DNA of 64,000 nucleotides, from the NCBI RefSeq assembly GCF_047495875.1, contig NC_092465.1, positions 4,178,160 through 4,242,159 of the forward strand, written 5' to 3'. The notes beneath the pieces were generated by a model. The model ran no database searches, was not told the DNA's origin, and saw only the letters and a list, made by a program, of their open reading frames with translations. Shown here in pieces: positions 62,759 through 64,000 of this stretch; the stretch's first letter is position 1, and every line of letters starts with the position of its first letter. Source of the stretch: Pithys albifrons albifrons (lineage: Eukaryota; Chordata; Aves; Passeriformes; Thamnophilidae). Made by a program: the position numbers and the translations under genes.

Positions 62759-63597
62759 CAAAACCAGATCTTTATTTCCAGATGGAAATCTTTAGTGCAT
62801 GTGTGAATGCTCAATGTGTGTGTGTGGATAGTCTGAGCAACTATCAGATAGCATGGGTAGAAAGAAGGCTGCCACAGCCACCAACCACCAGAACCTGCAG
62901 GTTTTAAGGGATCTCAACATTAACATGCCTGTATTCTGCATCAGATATTTGTTATCCAAATGGATGGAAAGTATCCTATCTGAAAATAGGATTATTCTTC
63001 TTTAAATTTAAAGCCTGCTTTGTGCTTATGGGGCTTATATCACTTCATGACATGGTGTGTTATGTCAAACCTAAGATTATTTTTGGAGATTTCTGAGAAA
63101 AATCTACTTCATTTTGCCTGTCATCAGCCTAAAGCATGTGCCAAAAGACCCCTTTTTTTTGAGGCAGTGATTCACAAATACCATCTGAACTAAAGGACAG
63201 CTACTGCTTCAAAGCAAAAACACAGATCTTGGATCAAATTCTACGAACATCTCCTAAAGTGGGTACTCTCATCATGGTTTAATAGTTTTCTCTGGGGAGG
63301 ATTTATATGCCCACAGTGGGATTTTTTTTAAGTGTTTATACACTTAAGCTTACAAACAGGAGTTTGGCCTCATCAGGTGCCCTGATCTGTCATGTAAAGT
63401 AAACCAAGCACCAACCTGAGTGGCAGAGAGTGTAGGTTAGTTCTGGCTGCATGTGAACATGCAGATGCAAATCAAACAGGAGCCAAGGAACAGGCTGTTC
63501 TAGAAGTGGCACTTGATAGTCCCGAGCTGGAGCTGCAGAAGCATATATAAACCTGCCTGCCAGGCAAGCCTTCCTGCTTCTCCCAGCTTGGTTTCTT

Positions 63598-64000
63598 TTG
63601 AAAAGGAAATTAAAAAGAAAAAGGAAAAAGGAAGGGAAAGGCAAGGGAAAGGCAAGGGAAAAGGAATAAAGGAGAAGAAAAAGGAAAAATGGAAAAGAAA
63701 AAAAATAAAGGAAAAGTAAAAATAAAGGGGAAGTAAAAGGAAAAATGGAAAAGGAGAAATAAAGGAAAAGAAAAAGGAAAGAAAAATAAGGAGAAAAAGA
63801 AAGAAGAAAAAAAGAAAATGAAGAAAGAGAAAAGGAAAAAAGAAAAGGGACAAATAATAGGGAAAATGGAAAGGGAGAAGGACAAGGACAAGGAAAGATA
63901 GAAAAGAAAAATTAAAAGAAAGGAGAAAGGAGAAAAAAATAGAAAAGGGAAGGAAAGATAAAAAATAACAAGAGGAAGAAAATGGAAACAAAAAAAAAAG
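63598..64000. repeat. Long polypurine (GA-rich) tract, continuing past the window
   Basis: At least 400 bases in which the plus strand is almost entirely A and G, with isolated T and very few C. Units of the GGAAAA and AAGGAAAA kind dominate. A short tandem part AAGGGAAAGGC lies near 63634-63660. Minus-strand frames across it give Phe/Ser/Leu-rich peptides that are artefacts. A strand-asymmetric tract of this length can adopt triplex (H-DNA) forms where it has mirror symmetry. Confidence 0.95.

Larger units (their letters stand above)
36859..64000 (-). other. ARHGAP15: ARHGAP15 intron, upstream part beyond the window
   Basis: More than 27 kb of intron with no further ARHGAP15 exon that I can find. 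ARHGAP15 introns are known to be very large in other vertebrates. Apart from the features listed separately, the stretches 36859-38461, 38874-43079, 49000-54133, 57615-60071 and 60146-63540 hold A and T runs and short chance frames, with nothing I recognise. Confidence 0.8.

Noticed and set aside
63500..63991. 163-codon minus-strand frame rich in Phe, Ser and Leu
   Set aside because: It is the translation of the pyrimidine strand of the polypurine tract.
36859..64000. The next upstream ARHGAP15 exon (FFRELPEPL-like block)
   Set aside because: Searched by eye on the minus strand without success. It most likely lies beyond the right edge.

Overview
The window looks like nuclear DNA from a bird, most likely a songbird (passerine). 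It is AT-rich, almost without genes, and carries at least nine CR1 LINE fragments. These show the avian 3' end, in which copies of the octamer ATTCTATG follow a GGTTGGAC-type motif. At the left edge is a tRNA-Ile-headed SINE with a CR1-type tail, the architecture I recall for the songbird family TguSINE1. No bacterial-type genes, operons or CRISPR arrays are visible.

One protein-coding gene can be supported: the 3' end of ARHGAP15, a Rac-directed RhoGAP, on the minus strand. Its last coding exon is 14061-14244 and its penultimate coding exon is 36753-36858. They are separated by a 22.5 kb intron, and the codon split between them joins exactly. Together they encode the last 95 residues, including the conserved VFGPTLL block of the GAP fold and the stop codon. 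A poly(A) signal lies about 160 bases past the stop.

Layout: 1-111, partial SINE. 112 to about 13870, intergenic sequence downstream of ARHGAP15; from known vertebrate synteny GTDC1 and ZEB2 should lie further left, but neither is visible. 13870-14244, the 3' UTR and last exon. 14245-36752, an intron with CR1 pieces, two old MIR-like SINEs and microsatellites. 36753-36858, the penultimate exon. 36859-64000, the next intron, still open at the right edge. That intron holds more CR1 fragments, a possible LTR remnant near 46.1 kb, a compact CpG island near 48.8 kb, several stretches that resemble conserved enhancers, a 10-bp-phased AP-1 site cluster, and a polypurine tract of about 400 bases running off the right end.

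The many open frames of 60-160 codons scattered through the window look like chance frames. I found no convincing undescribed system. The items most worth checking are the orphan intronic CpG island, the perfect hairpin at the 5' junction of the youngest-looking CR1, the SINE and CR1 pair with matching tails, and the enhancer-like intronic blocks.
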